Positions 18,400-29,300 are shown, counted from the first letter of the stretch. The stretch is 64,000 nt of DNA from CBDCGV01 sp965216955 (GCA_965216955.1 CBDCGV010000002.1:62001-126000); one strand, 5' to 3'. Made by a program: numbers and translations. The notes: generated by a model not told the origin, from the letters alone.

Positions 18400-21300
18400 C
18401 TATTTCAACATTTTTACAAATGGAAAAGCAGCAATTTTCTTAGCCCCCTTGCTTCGGAGTTTTAAAATGTAACTTGAGTTCTCCAAATGGTTTAAGTTCA
18501 AGATTTTACTTTGGGCACCAATGCTTGCATTCATTTCTTCATAAACCTTGCGACCATCTGTTGTGTAAATTTGTATTTCTCCTTCCCAAAATCCTTCCTT
18601 GAAGGAAATATTTAATCGATCAGAAATTGGATTGGGATAAACATTAAATGCCCTTTTTAAGCGCTCATCAACAATGCTGGTTAATAAATCCCCCAATAAA
18701 AAAGTATCAATTTTTGACATAAGCATCTCTTCCCTTGCACATATGCTATTTACTCGCCACTCATACTGTGTATTAGTTTCTAAATCATTTAGGGTTAAAC
18801 TACTTCCAATAATATTATTACTAACCCAATTAGTTGTGCCAAGAACACGGGTTTCCACATTAAACTCATCAATTCCTAGAGGAACTTCCCAACTTAGATT
18901 CACACTACTATCAGAAATAATATCAACACTCATAGTGGTAACTACTTCACAAGGAGCAATTTCTTTTCCATAAACAGGTAAAATTATTTGCGAAGGATAT
19001 TCCGGAGCAAAGTGAATACTATTATTTGCCTTCCTTGGCTGATACTCTACTCCTTTATATGTGTAGGTTTCATCACTCCCAACAGGCCATCTGAAAAACT
19101 CATTGTCTTCAATTGGAATATTAGGATTTGACTGATATCTGGGATGATTGGAACTACTAATTAATATTTTCAATTTATGATTTCTACCAAAAGCATATCC
19201 AATAGGCAATGTTTTAAAATGAAATTCATATACTTTATCGGCAGCTAAGTTGGAAAACGGAGCATCATCATTTTCTGCATCCAATGCTATGCTTTTAACG
19301 TATTCTCGGGCACGTGCATTTATAGAGCCCTCTGTAATAAAGTACTGATCACCACCGGGATATACATCTACTAATCTCACAATAAAATCAGTATCTGTAG
19401 GATCACCTGAACCAGCCCCTTCAGGTAAACTTGATGCATAAATTTTCACCTCTGGATATCCTATTATTGTCATAGAATCTTTAAAAGGTGTTGTTTCAAA
19501 ACTGACCACTCCAGGATGCTCTAATGTTATAGGGACATAAGCAGGTTTAGATATTTTAACCGGCCCCATGCTGCGTTGCCCTGTAGGAGTTTTCACTTCT
19601 AAATTATTTCCCCCTATCGTAAAAACGGGGTTATACGGATCATGTAAGTAGGTTCTTTTATTTTCTATAGAATCCGGTGCATTAGCTGTCAATGTTCCAT
19701 TACTATGTAAAAACAGTTTATTCCAGTTAATTCCATTTTTGATGGGAAAGGTATCAGATTCCATCCAATAATTCCCAACACCTCTATTAAATGGAACTCC
19801 ATCCTTTTCTGGACCTACAATATACATTCGTACATCAGCAGTATTTTCAATATCAAACCTTTTGGGGAAATTTTCTAAAGGCGTATTTACCTGTCCAAAC
19901 AAATCGGAGATAATCGGTGGAAGTGCAGGTATTTCAATGGTTGCTCTATTAATTAAAACTGTATCGCCCAATTCTTCTTTATAAAGAGCCACCTCATAAC
20001 CTTCCAAATCTTCTTGCCCAAGAATAAAATTGAATAAATTTTTCATAGAGGTAACAAAATCAGAAGCTGGCAATTGAACTAAATAATCTCCTACTTCTTG
20101 ATATTTTTTACTCTTAGGAATTCTTATTTGTGGCTCCCCAATATTTTTATAACTATTATAATTAGTTGTTTCTCTTATAAAACCAAACATTTCACTTTCC
20201 AATAAATCTTTGATATTTAAATCTAATATGGATAACAAAAGATCAAAATCTGCCTCTCCTTTAAATATAGCGGTTACTCCTAGCACATCTTTTACATTAT
20301 CAGGAAACACTAGATCACCAGCATTTTGTAGAACAGGATAATAGTGTTGCCACGGACCGATTACAAGTTTTTGTCTTTTATGATTGCCGTTTGCTTTAGA
20401 AATATTATACTTTGTCTCTCTCCATGTTTCTATCTGTCCACTTAAAAATATATCCCACCAACCAGATATATTGTAAAAAGGCATATCAAGATTGGAAAAA
20501 CGATTATATGTCCCAAATAGATCCCCGTTACCATTTTCATCTACTGAAGCTCTTGTTGCATCAAAAGCTTCTCGCAAAGCGCCATTTGGATAAACACCTG
20601 ACTTTCCATCAATTTGAACCACGGTAACTAAATCCAACATAGCATCAAGTACTTCTCTTTCAGTATTATATCCATAATCTTCTGGAGTATGAATTTTATT
20701 GTTATACGAAGTATCATTTACTAAACTATTATCTTCAAAATCCCTTACTTGTCCACCAAGCCAACCATCTAACAAAGCTTCTTTAAACATCCCATTTTGA
20801 TAAATTAAGTGGTTATAAAACTCTGATGCCGCAATCAAATTAAGAAAACCTTTTAGCCCTGGTCCGTTAGGATTTATTTTTCGAGAAAGTCCCATTTGAA
20901 TCCCTGGTAAAGCCAATGCTGACCCTCCAAAAAAGAAAACGCTTCCATTCCCCACCTTATCAACAAAATCTACTTGGCCGTCATCATCAATATCGTAAGA
21001 CCGCTTCCAGTCGTTTAAAACATAATCTAACGTATAAAGTCCGTCTTCAAATTCGGAAGGATTCTTATTATAATTTCTTCCCAATAAATCCGTTGGAACA
21101 AAATCAGAATAAGGTGTTTTATCCCATCCATCGGTGTATAACGGTATCCAAATATCAGTTGAACCATATAAACCTCTAGCATCTTGAAAAAAGGCAGCAT
21201 AGCCAAATATTGCAAATACAAATCCGAGTATATCTATAGTTTCTTTATTGTAAGGATTTCTATTTAAAACAACAGGGAGTTGATAGGGATTTGAATTAGC

Positions 21301-21582
21301 CCCACCATTTAATTCGGGATAATGAATATACTGTACATTCTTGGGAATAATCTCAAGATCAACTAAACCTATGGTTGGAATATTGACTCTAACTACATGA
21401 GAATCAGCAAAAATTGGCATATAAGTATTTGTCTCAAAAGTCGCCCCATCAGGAGTAGGCATATCTATAACTTTTCTAGTTACAATCTCCTCCAGTAAAT
21501 CTATTTTCCCATTATTATTTTGAGCAAAACCAATGCTTGAACAAACAATTAGTCCAACAACTAAAAATATATATTTAATCAT
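18400..21582 (-). CDS. S15/CocE-type hydrolase with T9SS sorting domain
   Basis: A 1060-residue secreted protein. A signal peptide ends at F-A-Q (residue 21). The X-Pro dipeptidyl-peptidase/CocE fold follows: Q-D-A-R-G (133-137), probable nucleophile Ser221 in F-G-G-S-A, Asp377 in G-W-W-D and His413 in G-P-W-Q-H. The nucleophile elbow lacks the usual Tyr and Gly of G-x-S-Y-x-G. An EF-hand loop (197-208) lies just before it. The jelly-roll C-terminal S15 domain spans about 640-860, then a fibronectin type III-like domain (about 870-960), then a T9SS type A sorting domain starting V-Y-P-N-P. It is expected to be exported to the cell surface and cleave peptides or esters there. Substrate unknown. 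It is transcribed alone. Confidence 0.85.
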   Translation of the reverse strand: MIKYIFLVVGLIVCSSIGFAQNNNGKIDLLEEIVTRKVIDMPTPDGATFETNTYMPIFADSHVVRVNIPTIGLVDLEIIPKNVQYIHYPELNGGANSNPYQLPVVLNRNPYNKETIDILGFVFAIFGYAAFFQDARGLYGSTDIWIPLYTDGWDKTPYSDFVPTDLLGRNYNKNPSEFEDGLYTLDYVLNDWKRSYDIDDDGQVDFVDKVGNGSVFFFGGSALALPGIQMGLSRKINPNGPGLKGFLNLIAASEFYNHLIYQNGMFKEALLDGWLGGQVRDFEDNSLVNDTSYNNKIHTPEDYGYNTEREVLDAMLDLVTVVQIDGKSGVYPNGALREAFDATRASVDENGNGDLFGTYNRFSNLDMPFYNISGWWDIFLSGQIETWRETKYNISKANGNHKRQKLVIGPWQHYYPVLQNAGDLVFPDNVKDVLGVTAIFKGEADFDLLLSILDLNIKDLLESEMFGFIRETTNYNSYKNIGEPQIRIPKSKKYQEVGDYLVQLPASDFVTSMKNLFNFILGQEDLEGYEVALYKEELGDTVLINRATIEIPALPPIISDLFGQVNTPLENFPKRFDIENTADVRMYIVGPEKDGVPFNRGVGNYWMESDTFPIKNGINWNKLFLHSNGTLTANAPDSIENKRTYLHDPYNPVFTIGGNNLEVKTPTGQRSMGPVKISKPAYVPITLEHPGVVSFETTPFKDSMTIIGYPEVKIYASSLPEGAGSGDPTDTDFIVRLVDVYPGGDQYFITEGSINARAREYVKSIALDAENDDAPFSNLAADKVYEFHFKTLPIGYAFGRNHKLKILISSSNHPRYQSNPNIPIEDNEFFRWPVGSDETYTYKGVEYQPRKANNSIHFAPEYPSQIILPVYGKEIAPCEVVTTMSVDIISDSSVNLSWEVPLGIDEFNVETRVLGTTNWVSNNIIGSSLTLNDLETNTQYEWRVNSICAREEMLMSKIDTFLLGDLLTSIVDERLKRAFNVYPNPISDRLNISFKEGFWEGEIQIYTTDGRKVYEEMNASIGAQSKILNLNHLENSSYILKLRSKGAKKIAAFPFVKMLK

Positions 21583-21647
21583 ATGGATAAATATATAAAT
21601 ATATGATGAGGGTTTTATTGTAAAAAATCAAATAATTACTAGAAACA

Positions 21648-23432
21648 CTACATCCTTTCAGGAACATCCATTCCTAGCATTCGAAAGTTTTGAGCAATCA
21701 CCTCTCCTATTTTTTTTGATAAGGTAACACGGAAATTTGCTTCCTCTTCTGAAGCATTCAAAATAGGTACTTCTGCAAAGTACTTGTTGTACAATTTTGC
21801 TAATTCATATGTATAATCTACTACAGCAGATGGATTCATCTCCAATCCAGCATTTCTAATAGTGGTTGGCAAATGGTACAATAATTTTAAAAGATCTTTT
21901 TCCAAAGGATTAAGCGAAATATTATCTGCCAAAGGTTTTAACTGGCTGCTCTTAAGATATCTTCTTAAAATACTTCTCGTGCGAACATATGTATACTGTA
22001 CAAAAGGCCCGGTATAACCTTGTAAATCAATAGACTCTTTAGGGTCGAATAAAATTCTTTTTTTAGGGTCAACCCTGAGCAAAAAGAATTTAAGTGCAGT
22101 TAAACCAATCGTATTAAACAATTCTAACGCTTCTTCTTCATTAAAGTCATCAATTTTACCAAGTGCCTTTGTTTGAACTTTTACCGCATCAACTATTTCC
22201 TCAATAAGGTCATCTGCATCAACAACAGTGCCTTCTCTCGATTTCATCTTTCCTGATGGTAAATCTACCATCCCATAAGAAAAATGATATATTCCTTGGG
22301 CATGCTTACGACCGAGCTTTTCCAAAATGAGTTTTAAGACTTTAAAATGATAGTCTTGTTCATTTCCAACCACATAAACAGATTGATCCATTTTGTAATC
22401 TTCAAACTTCAAATCTGCGGTTCCCATATCTTGAGTCATATAAACTGCTGTACCATCTGACCTAAGTAATAGTTTTTGATCTAATCCTTCTTCTGTCAAG
22501 TCAATCCAAACTGATCCGTCTTGTTTTTTAAAGAAAACACCTTCTTCCAATCCCTCTTCAATAACACGCTTTCCTAATAAATAAGTGTCTGATTCATAAT
22601 ATAATTTATCGAACGAAACTCCTAAAGCTTTATAAGTCGTATCAAATCCATCGTACACCCAGTTATTCATTTTTTGCCACAAAGCACGAACATCTGCATC
22701 TCCTCGCTCCCATTTTAATAGCATTTCTTGTGCCTCTAAAAGCAGCGGTGCTTGTTTTTTCGCTTCTTCTTCAGTATTCCCTTTATCAATTAGTGCTTCA
22801 ATTTCAACTTTATAGTGTTTGTCGAATTCAACATAATACTTACCAACCAACTTATCTCCCTTTAGACCAGTACTTTCAGGAGTTTCACCATTTCCCCATT
22901 TTTTCCATGCCAGCATGGATTTACAAATGTGAATACCTCTGTCATTGATTAGGTTTGCTTTAATAATACTGTTTCCATTTGCTTCCAATAAACCAGACAA
23001 AGCATAACCTAAAACATTATTCCTAATATGACCTAAATGCAAAGGCTTATTCGTATTTGGAGAAGAATACTCAACCATAATTGTTTTTCCAGTATCTTCT
23101 CCGAAACCAAAATTCGTTTGCTCACAAATAGATGAAAAAAACTGCGCCCAGTAACAACTATCAATTTCAAGATTCAAAAAACCTTTTATAACATTGAAAT
23201 CTTTAATTTCATGTACAGTTTTAATCAAACTGTTTCCAATAGCTTGAGCTGATGCTTCTGGTGACATTTTAGTAAAACGTAAAAGAGGAAAAACAACTAC
23301 CGTGAAATCACCCTTGAACTCCTTCTTAGTATCATTGATCGTAACCTGATTATCAGAAAGGGTTTCTTCAAAGGTTTCTTTTATATACTCAACAACCGCT
23401 TTTCTTATTTTTTCTTCTACCCTTTGCAACAT
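21648..23432 (-). CDS. argS: Arginyl-tRNA synthetase
   Basis: A 594-residue class I synthetase charging tRNA-Arg. It has the N-terminal add1 domain, the H-L-G-H motif within S-P-N-T-N-K-P-L-H-L-G-H, the KMSKS-like S-G-K-M-K-S-R-E-G and the DALR anticodon-binding domain ending in G-M-D-V-P-E-R-M. It is divergent from arginine decarboxylase across a 170-base promoter region with a TAAATTTG -7 box on its side. Confidence 0.98.
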   Translation of the reverse strand: MLQRVEEKIRKAVVEYIKETFEETLSDNQVTINDTKKEFKGDFTVVVFPLLRFTKMSPEASAQAIGNSLIKTVHEIKDFNVIKGFLNLEIDSCYWAQFFSSICEQTNFGFGEDTGKTIMVEYSSPNTNKPLHLGHIRNNVLGYALSGLLEANGNSIIKANLINDRGIHICKSMLAWKKWGNGETPESTGLKGDKLVGKYYVEFDKHYKVEIEALIDKGNTEEEAKKQAPLLLEAQEMLLKWERGDADVRALWQKMNNWVYDGFDTTYKALGVSFDKLYYESDTYLLGKRVIEEGLEEGVFFKKQDGSVWIDLTEEGLDQKLLLRSDGTAVYMTQDMGTADLKFEDYKMDQSVYVVGNEQDYHFKVLKLILEKLGRKHAQGIYHFSYGMVDLPSGKMKSREGTVVDADDLIEEIVDAVKVQTKALGKIDDFNEEEALELFNTIGLTALKFFLLRVDPKKRILFDPKESIDLQGYTGPFVQYTYVRTRSILRRYLKSSQLKPLADNISLNPLEKDLLKLLYHLPTTIRNAGLEMNPSAVVDYTYELAKLYNKYFAEVPILNASEEEANFRVTLSKKIGEVIAQNFRMLGMDVPERM

Positions 23433-23448
23433 GATAAATTTAGAGATG

Positions 23449-23456
23449 CAAATTTA
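23449..23456 (-). promoter_or_regulatory. Candidate -7 box for argS (TAAATTTG)
   Basis: Exact TAnnTTTG match on the minus strand, 16 bases before the argS ATG, so the leader would be only about 10 bases. No -33 element seen. Confidence 0.4.
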
Positions 23457-23572
23457 TAGGTTTTATGTTTAGTTTGTTGTGAAGTTTAAGAAAATAAAAC
23501 ATCCGTTATTTGAACAATGAGATAAATAATAATTTTTATCGCTCATTATCCCAAATAATTTAGACTTCATCT

Positions 23573-23580
23573 TACTTTTG
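23573..23580 (+). promoter_or_regulatory. Candidate -7 box for arginine decarboxylase (TACTTTTG)
   Basis: Exact TAnnTTTG match, 22 bases before the ATG at 23603. It lies in the region shared with divergent argS. Confidence 0.4.
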
Positions 23581-23602
23581 CAATCTTAATCATTCTTCAA
23601 CT

Positions 23603-24994
23603 ATGCGAGAGAGATACATAGACTTGGTTGATCAAACATATGATTTCCCCCAAGAGGGCTTTCATGTTGTAGATCACCATCTTCAGTTTAACAATATTAA
23701 TCTTAAGGATCTAATTGAAAGACATGGCACCCCCTTAAAGATCAGTTATCTCCCCAAAATTGGAGAAAATATTAACAAGGCAAAAAATTGGTTTAAGGAA
23801 ACTTTTAAAGCATTGGATTATAAAGGGGATTATCACTATTGTTATTGTACGAAAAGTGCTCATTTCTCTTTTGTACTGGATCAAGCCTTAAAGGAAAAGG
23901 TACATCTAGAAACTTCTTCTTCTTATGACCTCGATCTAATAAGAAAACTTTTTGATCAAAAAAGAATCGATAAAAATATTAGAGTGGTTTGTAATGGTTT
24001 TAAACCTAGAGCATATACAGAAAAGATATTGGCCCTGATACATGATGGTTTTAAAAATATCATTCCCGTGGTTGATAATATGGAAGAATTAGCCGTTTAT
24101 GAAAAAATTGCAGATGAAGATGTAAATTTTGGAATGAGAATCGCGACAGAAGAAGAACCACTTAATCAGTTTTATACTTCTCGTTTAGGAATAAGATATA
24201 AGGATATTATTCCTTTTTACAATCAATATATTGCATCTAATCCAAGATTTAAATTACGAATGCTCCATTTTTTTATCGATTCTGGTATTAAGGACTCCGC
24301 TTACTATTGGAGCGAGCTTAATAAATGCATCAATCTTTATGTCAAGCTAAAACAACTTTCACCTAGATTGTCAGCACTTAATATTGGTGGAGGATTTCCA
24401 ATTAAAACTTCCCTAGGCTTCAAATTTGACCATGCTTACGTGATTAAAGAGATTGTCAATAAAATTAAAACTGCCTGTGATAAACACGGTGTTGAACATC
24501 CAAATATCTATACAGAATTTGGCAATTTCACTGTTGGAGAAAGTGGAGCTATGCTTTTTGAAATAATTGGCCAAAAGAAACAAAATGAAAGTGAGCTTTG
24601 GTACATGATTGATGGTTCATTAATGACTGCACTTCCAGATATTTGGGGAATGAGTCAGCGATTTGTATTGTTGCCAATAAATAACTGGCAAAATGAATAC
24701 CATAGGACAAATATTGGGGGATTAAGTTGCGATGTAGGTGACTATTACAATTCTGAAGTGCATATTAATCAAGTTTACATGCCCAAATTTGAAAAAGGAA
24801 AAAAGCAATACGTCGGCTTTTTTCATACAGGCGCTTATCAAGACTCTATGAGTGGTTTTGGCGGCATAAAACATTGCTTAATACCAGCACCAAAGCATAT
24901 TTTAATTGATAAAGATAAAAATGGACAGCTTATTGAAACTATTTTCTGTGAAGAACAGCAAGCACAAAATATGCTTGACCTACTAGGTTATTAG
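23603..24994 (+). CDS. Arginine decarboxylase, PLP fold type III, short form
   Basis: A 463-residue alanine-racemase-fold decarboxylase of the kind found throughout Bacteroidota and annotated as arginine decarboxylase, which makes agmatine for polyamine synthesis. The PLP lysine is in Y-C-Y-C-T-K-S-A-H. Other marks are HLETSSSYDLDL, N-I-G-G-G-F-P (phosphate-binding glycines) and the D-V-G-D-Y-Y substrate/active-site segment. It is much shorter than E. coli SpeA (about 630-660 residues). A related decarboxylase specificity cannot be excluded. It is divergent from argS; its stop codon overlaps the stop of folE by palindromic TTAG. Confidence 0.85.
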   Translation: MRERYIDLVDQTYDFPQEGFHVVDHHLQFNNINLKDLIERHGTPLKISYLPKIGENINKAKNWFKETFKALDYKGDYHYCYCTKSAHFSFVLDQALKEKVHLETSSSYDLDLIRKLFDQKRIDKNIRVVCNGFKPRAYTEKILALIHDGFKNIIPVVDNMEELAVYEKIADEDVNFGMRIATEEEPLNQFYTSRLGIRYKDIIPFYNQYIASNPRFKLRMLHFFIDSGIKDSAYYWSELNKCINLYVKLKQLSPRLSALNIGGGFPIKTSLGFKFDHAYVIKEIVNKIKTACDKHGVEHPNIYTEFGNFTVGESGAMLFEIIGQKKQNESELWYMIDGSLMTALPDIWGMSQRFVLLPINNWQNEYHRTNIGGLSCDVGDYYNSEVHINQVYMPKFEKGKKQYVGFFHTGAYQDSMSGFGGIKHCLIPAPKHILIDKDKNGQLIETIFCEEQQAQNMLDLLGY

Positions 24995-25557
24995 CTTAAT
25001 TTTGCTGTAATCAGCTTTATAAATTCTGAACGAGTAGCATCCTTTTCAAATTCTCCAGTAAAAGCAGATGTAGTTGTTACAGAATTTTGTTTTTCAACAC
25101 CACGCATCATCATACATAAATGTTTAGCCTCAATAACAACCGCTACTCCAATAGGATTAAGTGCATCCTGGATGCAATCTCTTATTTGCATAGTTAAGCG
25201 CTCTTGCACTTGAAGTCTTCTTGAAAAAGCATCTACTACTCTGGCAATTTTACTAAGTCCCGTAATGGTTCCATCTGGAATATAAGCTACATGTGCTTTC
25301 CCAAAAAAAGGAAGCATATGATGCTCACATAAAGAGTATAATTCTATGTCTTTAACAATAACCATCTCTTTGTGATCTTCATGAAACAAAGCAGAAGTAA
25401 TAATTTCAATTGGGTTTTGATTGTAACCACCTGTTATAAAATCCATGGCCTTCGCAACTCGTTCCGGAGTTTTAATTAACCCCTCTCGCTTAGGGTCTTC
25501 ACCAATAAGCTCTAAGACATCTCTGTATCTACTCTTTAACTCTTCTATATGGTTCAA
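24991..25557 (-). CDS. folE: GTP cyclohydrolase I
   Basis: A 188-residue enzyme converting GTP to 7,8-dihydroneopterin triphosphate, the first step of folate and tetrahydropterin synthesis. Zinc ligands are Cys77, His80 and Cys148 in S-L-C-E-H-H-M-L-P-F-F-G-K and K-H-L-C-M-M-M-R-G. The start is TTG at 25557: an in-frame stop is three codons upstream and there is no ATG before residue 38, while the family alignment (L-N-H-I-E-E-L-K...E-D-P-x-R-E-G-L) needs this start. Convergent with arginine decarboxylase. Confidence 0.95.
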   Translation of the reverse strand: MNHIEELKSRYRDVLELIGEDPKREGLIKTPERVAKAMDFITGGYNQNPIEIITSALFHEDHKEMVIVKDIELYSLCEHHMLPFFGKAHVAYIPDGTITGLSKIARVVDAFSRRLQVQERLTMQIRDCIQDALNPIGVAVVIEAKHLCMMMRGVEKQNSVTTTSAFTGEFEKDATRSEFIKLITAKLS

Positions 25558-25663
25558 AATATATTATTTTAATTTTTAGAAATCACAAGATATTAATTGT
25601 TTGACTTACAACACAAAAGTTGTGAAAGATGTTCATATAAACAGCAATAATATCTTACAATAG

Positions 25664-25696
25664 CAAAAAGCCCTGACTACAAAGTAATCAAGGCTT
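25664..25696 (-). terminator. Rho-independent terminator of ssb
   Basis: A 13-position stem (25668-25680 with 25684-25696, two mismatches, 3-base loop) followed on the minus strand by a T-run. It is about 50 bases after the ssb stop. Part of the stem could instead pair with an upstream AGGC/GCCT mini-hairpin in the ssb 3' end. Confidence 0.7.
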
Positions 25697-25747
25697 CGCC
25701 TCCCTAAGAAAACCATCTTAAGGGCAATGTTCGGCTTGGGAGCTTAA

Positions 25748-26092
25748 CTAAGACTTATTGCTCGCATTTAAAAACTCTACTTCATTTACAGTTATTTCTG
25801 TAAAATATTTAGTGTTGCCATTTTTATCGTCAAACTTTCGATAAGTTAACTTACCCTGAACAGCACACTTATTTCCTTTTTTTAAATACTTTTCAATAAT
25901 GGTTGCTTTACCTCCCCAAGCGACGAGATTGTGCCACTCCGTATTGGTTACCTTCTCACCGTTTTTATCAGTATAAGATTCTGAAGTAGCCAAACGGAAT
26001 TTTGCTACAACACCACCATTGTCTAGATGTTTTACCTCAGGATCATTACCCAAGTTTCCGATTAACTGTACGTTGTTTCTTAATGTTGTCAT
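25748..26092 (-). CDS. ssb: Single-stranded DNA-binding protein, short form
   Basis: A 114-residue protein that is almost only the OB fold: N-N-V-Q-L-I-G-N-L-G-N-D-P-E at the start, W-H-N-L-V-A-W-G-G-K-A near residue 52, and KGNKCAVQGKLTYRKF. It binds and protects single-stranded DNA. The glycine-rich linker and acidic C-terminal tip that most bacterial SSBs use to recruit repair proteins are missing; the chain ends in N-A-S-N-K-S. Such short forms are common in Bacteroidota, which often have more than one ssb gene. Followed by a structured 3' end and terminator. Confidence 0.93.
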   Translation of the reverse strand: MTTLRNNVQLIGNLGNDPEVKHLDNGGVVAKFRLATSESYTDKNGEKVTNTEWHNLVAWGGKATIIEKYLKKGNKCAVQGKLTYRKFDDKNGNTKYFTEITVNEVEFLNASNKS

Positions 26093-26164
26093 TTTAAATT
26101 GTTTTTAGTTAATAATTTGTCGTACAACATAGAGAGGGAAAATGCATAGAGATTCCATAAAAAA

Positions 26165-26206
26165 ATTTAAAAAAAATAAAACAAACTGATAACACACTGG
26201 TTATCA
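26165..26206 (-). terminator. Candidate terminator after the FG-GAP gene
   Basis: A 7-bp perfect stem (26187-26193 with 26200-26206, 6-base loop) followed on the minus strand by a long T-rich tract (26165-26186). It lies about 115 bases after the stop at 26323 and before ssb. Confidence 0.5.
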
Positions 26207-26322
26207 ATACATTTTTTGAAAAAATAAAATCGGAAGGTCTATATGTCTCACTTCGATAAAGTTGAAACAATAATGATTAATGTGTTGTAGTCTTGAATAT
26301 AAAATTGGATCGAATAAAAAAT

Positions 26323-29300
26323 CTAGTGCTTTATCACTTTCCTTAATCCTACAATCTCTTTGGTTTGGCCATCTTCTGCAACAATCCAATAAGTACCAGT
26401 AGATAGATTACTTGTATTAAATATTACCTCATTATTTAAAGTATTCGGTATAACTATCAATTTTCTTCCATTAATGGATACTATAGATAAATCTATAGAT
26501 TGAACCATATTAACTGGCCTTTCTAAAGCCACCTTAAGCTGATTATTAAACGGATTGGGTGTTGCCATAATTCCAACGGTAAATGTTCTATCAATGATGG
26601 CAGTTGGCAACCTTAGTTGAGACACCAAAGTATGTTCTACAGTATTGGTTATTATAGGAAACTCTGTAAAACGATCAAAGACAATAGATGCTTTATTTTT
26701 AAGAACCGTATTTTCCTCTGCTCCAGCCTTAGGGCTAATACTAAACATTACAAATCCCTGACTACCTGTTTCATCTGTTATACTATCTGGGAGTAATATA
26801 GGATCAAAAATAAACTGTAACTCATTATACTCATTACCTTGGCCTTGATTATAGATTTGACGTTCTACTTGAATAGACTTATGAGAAGCACTTAAAAATT
26901 TAAAAGTATTTACATCTAAGTTTGAATCTAATGAATCTGTAATTGCTACATGATAGGCTGTATCATTTCCAGTATTTTGAAAGCGTATAGTATATATAAT
27001 ACTCTGATCTTTTAAAGTCAACTGCTCCTCTCCTTCTCCAACAGGATTTGCCAATTTATCATTAGGATCGTAAGAACATCTAACTACAGATTCAAAAATA
27101 CCAGTAAAACAAATGTTATCATAAGTAGGTTTTTCAACCAAACAATCTTCCTTATCTATCTTTCCATCATTATTTCTATCTGTAATAGGAATAATATCAC
27201 AATCGTGTAAACTGTGATCATTATCTCCATAACCATCAATTGCACTTTGAGGCACTTTTATAACAACATAAGGGTTATTGCTTGAAGAAGTACAATGGCA
27301 AATAGTAACTTTATTAGGCCCCTCAAAATTAGAAGAGACCGGATATTGATCTGCATTATTATTTAGAACAGGTATAATTGCCTTAGCCTCTAAAACAATC
27401 GTATCCCCAACAAAATTTTGATCTGCAATAGTATAAAATAAACTAATCGCACCTCCTTCACCTGGGTATAAGTCTTCAAATTTCCAAAACAATTGATCTC
27501 CAGAAACGCTATCAGGTATTGTTGAAATGGAAGTATCTATTCTTTCAATTAAATGTTCATTACTGACAGTAATATAACCGCTTAAAACAGATGTTCCACT
27601 ATTTGAATAGGCAATTGAAAATGGCACATCTGTTCGACAACGCGTTCGTGCATTTGCAGTTACAAAGATGTCGAGGTCGTTGATTTGATTTAAGGGTGAA
27701 AAACCAAATAGAAGTGTATCTATAAATGTAGAATCTGTAGACAGGATATTATATGTTGTAGGTTGAGTTGTCTGTATCCAATTACTATCGATTTCTGCCG
27801 ATATGTTATAATTGTTTTGATCAATTACAAACTTAAAATAACCCGATGGCGTTGTATAAGAAGATAAGGCCAAAGGAGTAACCGTAACTTTTGCTTGACC
27901 TATTCCTCTTTCATTATTATCAAATTTCCCATCATTATCTGCATCAAAAAATACTTGCCCCGATAAAGAAGGACTATTTTTTAAGTTTTTAATCCATACT
28001 AATTCGTTCCCACTACCTATAATATCCCGATCTCCATCATTATCAATATCTTCATAATACAAACTTCCAAAAGATCCATATTGGTCACTAATGACGAAAG
28101 ACTCTATAAGTTGATCATTAACATATTCAAATGAGGCAAGTTTTTGTACTCCCTCAAAAAAATCATAAGCAGCGCCAATAACTTCTAACTTACCATCCTC
28201 CTCAAAATCAACAAGTGTAAATTCTCGAATGGGCTGGTCGTAATTCAATGATTTTTTCAAAAATTTACCTGTACCATCATTAATGTAAATGGCTATAATG
28301 CAACTAGTAAAGCCAATAATCCCAATATTATCTATTGCAACAATGTCAAGATCACCATCATCATCTATATCTCCCAATTTAGCGATATAAGGGCTAAAAG
28401 TGGGGTCTATTTGATTTTGAGAATAATTACCTCCATCATTGTTATACCAATAGAGAAACCCCGGTGTATCTTTGTACCCTAATATATCGATATCACCGTC
28501 ATCATCAATATCTCCGGAAAGCACTCCTACCAAAGGGCTAAATATCTCTAAATCAATTATTACCCCATTAGCAAACGTACCCTCTCCCAAATTTTTATAG
28601 TAATAAAACCAGCCTGCTGCATTTGATCTTAATACCATATCTTTTTTCCCATCTCCATCTATATCTTGAAAAGAAAGTCCTTCTACCGCTAACACAGAAT
28701 CCTTAAAAACCTCTTCTTCAAAGTTACCCTTACCATCATTTTTGAAAGCAACGACTTTATTGTCTTCTTGATATAATGAAACAACATCTAAATCTCCATC
28801 TTCATCAATATCAAAAAGCTCAATATCTCGGATGAATTGATAATCAGAGCGTATAGACTCTCTTCCAGAAAAGATACCATTCCCCCTATTTTGATACATT
28901 GCCAATCTATTATCATAAAAAGAAGCAGTAAACAAGTCAGCATTTCCATCATTGTTAATGTCGCCAACGTCAAAATCCCAAGTTCCAATAAAATTATCCG
29001 TTAATTCCATTTCTCTCCCAAAATTTCCATTTCCAATGTTAGGGTACCATCCAATTTTCTGATCTATTGAGGAAGACACTAAAACATCAGGTAAATTATC
29101 TCCATTAAAATTTCCTGCTAGTAAATCTTCTCCATCATTAACCTGAAAAACTGGTAGCTCTTTTTTTTCAAAATTACTGTTACCAATATTGTTAAAATAA
29201 AATAACTCTCTACTTGCATCACATGAAACAACAATATCTATGTCCGCATCTAAGTCAAAATCAACACATGCCATTCTATAAAATCTGCAACCATACCCTA

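Noticed and set aside
26204..26389. 61-codon minus-strand frame across the end of the FG-GAP gene
   Set aside because: It begins in the sorting-domain coding region in another frame, has no signal and no homology I can see, and ends in an AT-rich untranslated region.
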